Of a DNA stretch of 13,260 bases, positions 11,992 to 13,260 are shown in pieces. The notes beneath the pieces are model-generated. The model did no database searches. It was not told the origin of the DNA and worked only from the letters and a program-made list of their open reading frames with translations. Within the stretch, counting starts at the first letter, position 1. The number at the start of each line of letters is the position of its first letter. This DNA is from Opitutia bacterium UBA953 (GTDB lineage: Bacteria; Verrucomicrobiota; Verrucomicrobiia; Opitutales; UBA953), in the NCBI GenBank assembly GCA_002293125.1, contig DBCR01000047.1:1-13260 (forward strand), written 5' to 3'. The translations under genes were made by a program, and so were the position numbers.

Positions 11992-13260
11992 TCACTTCTC
12001 CCCCTTGAGGTAAGCCAGCATGTCCGCCAACTGTTGCTTGCTTAGGCCAGCCTCGAGTCCGGCAGGCATGAGCGAGCTGGGCAATGATTCGAGCTTGGCG
12101 AGGTCGGCGCGGAGGAGGGTCGCTTCGACGCCTAACGGGCCACGTAAGGTGATCGAGGTAGGCGTGTCGCCGACCAAGATGCCGCTGAGGATGCGTCCGT
12201 CCTTGGCCTCGGCGAGATACGCGGTGAAGGCCGGGGCGATCTCGGCGTCGGGGTTCACGATATGGTAGAGGATATTCTCCTTGGTCTGCCGGCGGATGTC
12301 GAAGAGGTCGGGCCCTACGGCGTGCCCTTCCCTGTCCAAGCGATGGCAGCTGGCGCAGACGGCATTGAAGACAGCCCGGCCTTCCGCCGGCACGGGCTTG
12401 AGCGCCAACGCCTTGGTGGCTTCGGCCAGGGCCTCTGGACGCGCTGAGACGGTGAGCAGACGCTCTGCCAGGGCCTTCACGGCGGGATCCCTGGCGGCGA
12501 GCACCTGACGTCGGCGAACGCCCGTAAAGGCGCTGGCGGGCAGGCGCTTGTCCTCTACGGCCGCCAGGACACCTTTCACATGGAACGGAACGCCCAGCAA
12601 GGCACCCAGGACGGCATCCCGCCGAGCCGGCGTGTATCGCGACCAACCCGCGAGCAAGGAGACCGATACCTTGTCCTTAGGATAGGCGACCACGGCCTTG
12701 AGCGCCGCCACCGCGAGGTCGGGCTGGGCGTCATCAAGAGCCAACGTCAGCAAGGCCTGTCCGGAACGCTCCCACGGCAGACGTGCCATGAGTTTCACGG
12801 CGACGCTCCGCGCTTCGATGGTCTTGGACTTGTCCGTCGCGACCTCCGGAGAGGCATCGAGCAGCGATTGGAACGCCGAAGGCAGGCCGGCCGGCTTGTG
12901 AGACGTAAGATATCCCGACAGCAGAGCGAGCCGAAGGGCCTCCGGCGCCGCTGCGGCGACCTCGAGTTCGGCTGGCTTCGTCAGCGAACCTCCAAGGTAA
13001 CCGAGAATCTCCGACATACCCGCACCGACCTTAGCGGATGCCGGCCTGACCGCCAGCAGCTCCCGAAGGAAGGCAAGCTCCCGTCCGCCGATGCCGCTGA
13101 GGATGCCGTTGCGCAGCCACTTGTCCTCGGAAAAATCCCAGGCGTATCGGGCCAGCGTCTGCGTCGCCTTATCCGCAGGGTCGTCGCCGTACCGGATGAT
13201 GCGAAGCAAGTCTGTCTTCGGCGTCATGGGCAACAAAGCCAACGCCGTCAGGCCGTCATC
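11992..13260 (-). CDS. PVC-type HEAT-repeat cytochrome c protein (C-terminal part, partial)
   Basis: The frame stays open through the right edge (about 422 codons visible), so the true start is outside; a TTG at 13240-13242 is internal. Residues up to about 280 are helical, Leu/Ala-rich and repetitive (for example SVAVKLMARLPWE, DLAVAALKAVVAYP), fitting HEAT-like repeats. The C-terminal 120 or so residues form a c-type cytochrome domain. The heme motif CASCH lies at 12343-12357, followed by REGHAVGPDL, and SLMPAGLEAGLS supplies the likely axial Met before LADMLAYLKG. Planctomycetota and Verrucomicrobiota carry large exported proteins of this type, often with an N-terminal dehydrogenase or membrane-bound sugar-oxidase-like domain (family knowledge). 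That N-terminal part is not visible here. The location is probably periplasmic, with a role in electron transfer. Substrate unknown. Confidence 0.88.
   Translation of the reverse strand, partial: DDGLTALALLPMTPKTDLLRIIRYGDDPADKATQTLARYAWDFSEDKWLRNGILSGIGGRELAFLRELLAVRPASAKVGAGMSEILGYLGGSLTKPAELEVAAAAPEALRLALLSGYLTSHKPAGLPSAFQSLLDASPEVATDKSKTIEARSVAVKLMARLPWERSGQALLTLALDDAQPDLAVAALKAVVAYPKDKVSVSLLAGWSRYTPARRDAVLGALLGVPFHVKGVLAAVEDKRLPASAFTGVRRRQVLAARDPAVKALAERLLTVSARPEALAEATKALALKPVPAEGRAVFNAVCASCHRLDREGHAVGPDLFDIRRQTKENILYHIVNPDAEIAPAFTAYLAEAKDGRILSGILVGDTPTSITLRGPLGVEATLLRADLAKLESLPSSLMPAGLEAGLSKQQLADMLAYLKGEK

Noticed and set aside
13240..13242. TTG as the start of the cytochrome c gene
   Set aside because: The frame is open upstream to the window edge and proteins of this type are longer, so the gene is cut by the edge.

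Overview
The window looks like chromosomal DNA of a Verrucomicrobiota bacterium, probably Opitutales-like. This is inferred from gene style, not from a search. The clues are high GC, secreted thioredoxin-like proteins with the TGSDWC motif, an S1-family sulfatase, a Tat-exported Gfo/Idh/MocA oxidoreductase, and a PVC-type HEAT-repeat cytochrome c. None of the recognisable starts has a clear Shine-Dalgarno sequence. No rRNA, tRNA, CRISPR, phage or transposase gene was seen.

Layout. Positions 1-69 hold the last 22 codons of an unidentified + strand gene. Positions 74-1699 hold two tandem, paralogous exported thioredoxin-like genes on the - strand. Positions 1792-3533 hold two convergent tetrapyrrole genes: a fused double-domain CbiX-type sirohydrochlorin chelatase with a C-terminal membrane hairpin, and a uroporphyrinogen-III C-methyltransferase. 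A short AT-rich divergent promoter region (3534-3591) separates them from a + strand sulfate assimilation run: cysI (sulfite reductase hemoprotein), cysH (an APS-reductase-type enzyme with all iron-sulfur cysteines), cysD and a fused cysN-cysC. After that come a secreted sulfatase (+), a Gfo/Idh/MocA oxidoreductase (-), and the C-terminal part of a cytochrome c gene (-) that runs off the right edge.

How it fits together. CysD/CysN activates sulfate to APS, CysH reduces APS to sulfite, and CysI reduces sulfite to sulfide with siroheme. The two tetrapyrrole genes supply steps of siroheme synthesis. Not seen here are a precorrin-2 dehydrogenase, an electron donor for CysI (CysJ or ferredoxin), and a sulfate transporter. 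The sulfatase could release sulfate from sulfated glycans, which would feed the same pathway.

The least ordinary features are: (i) the CbiX fusion, whose first half has lost both metal-site histidines while the second half keeps them; (ii) a divergent CysN/CysC fusion next to an APS-type, not PAPS-type, reductase; and (iii) intergenic spaces rich in palindromes and short tandem repeats. These include a recurring hairpin family (four copies) with a CAC/CGC centre, which sits near the 3' ends of genes.
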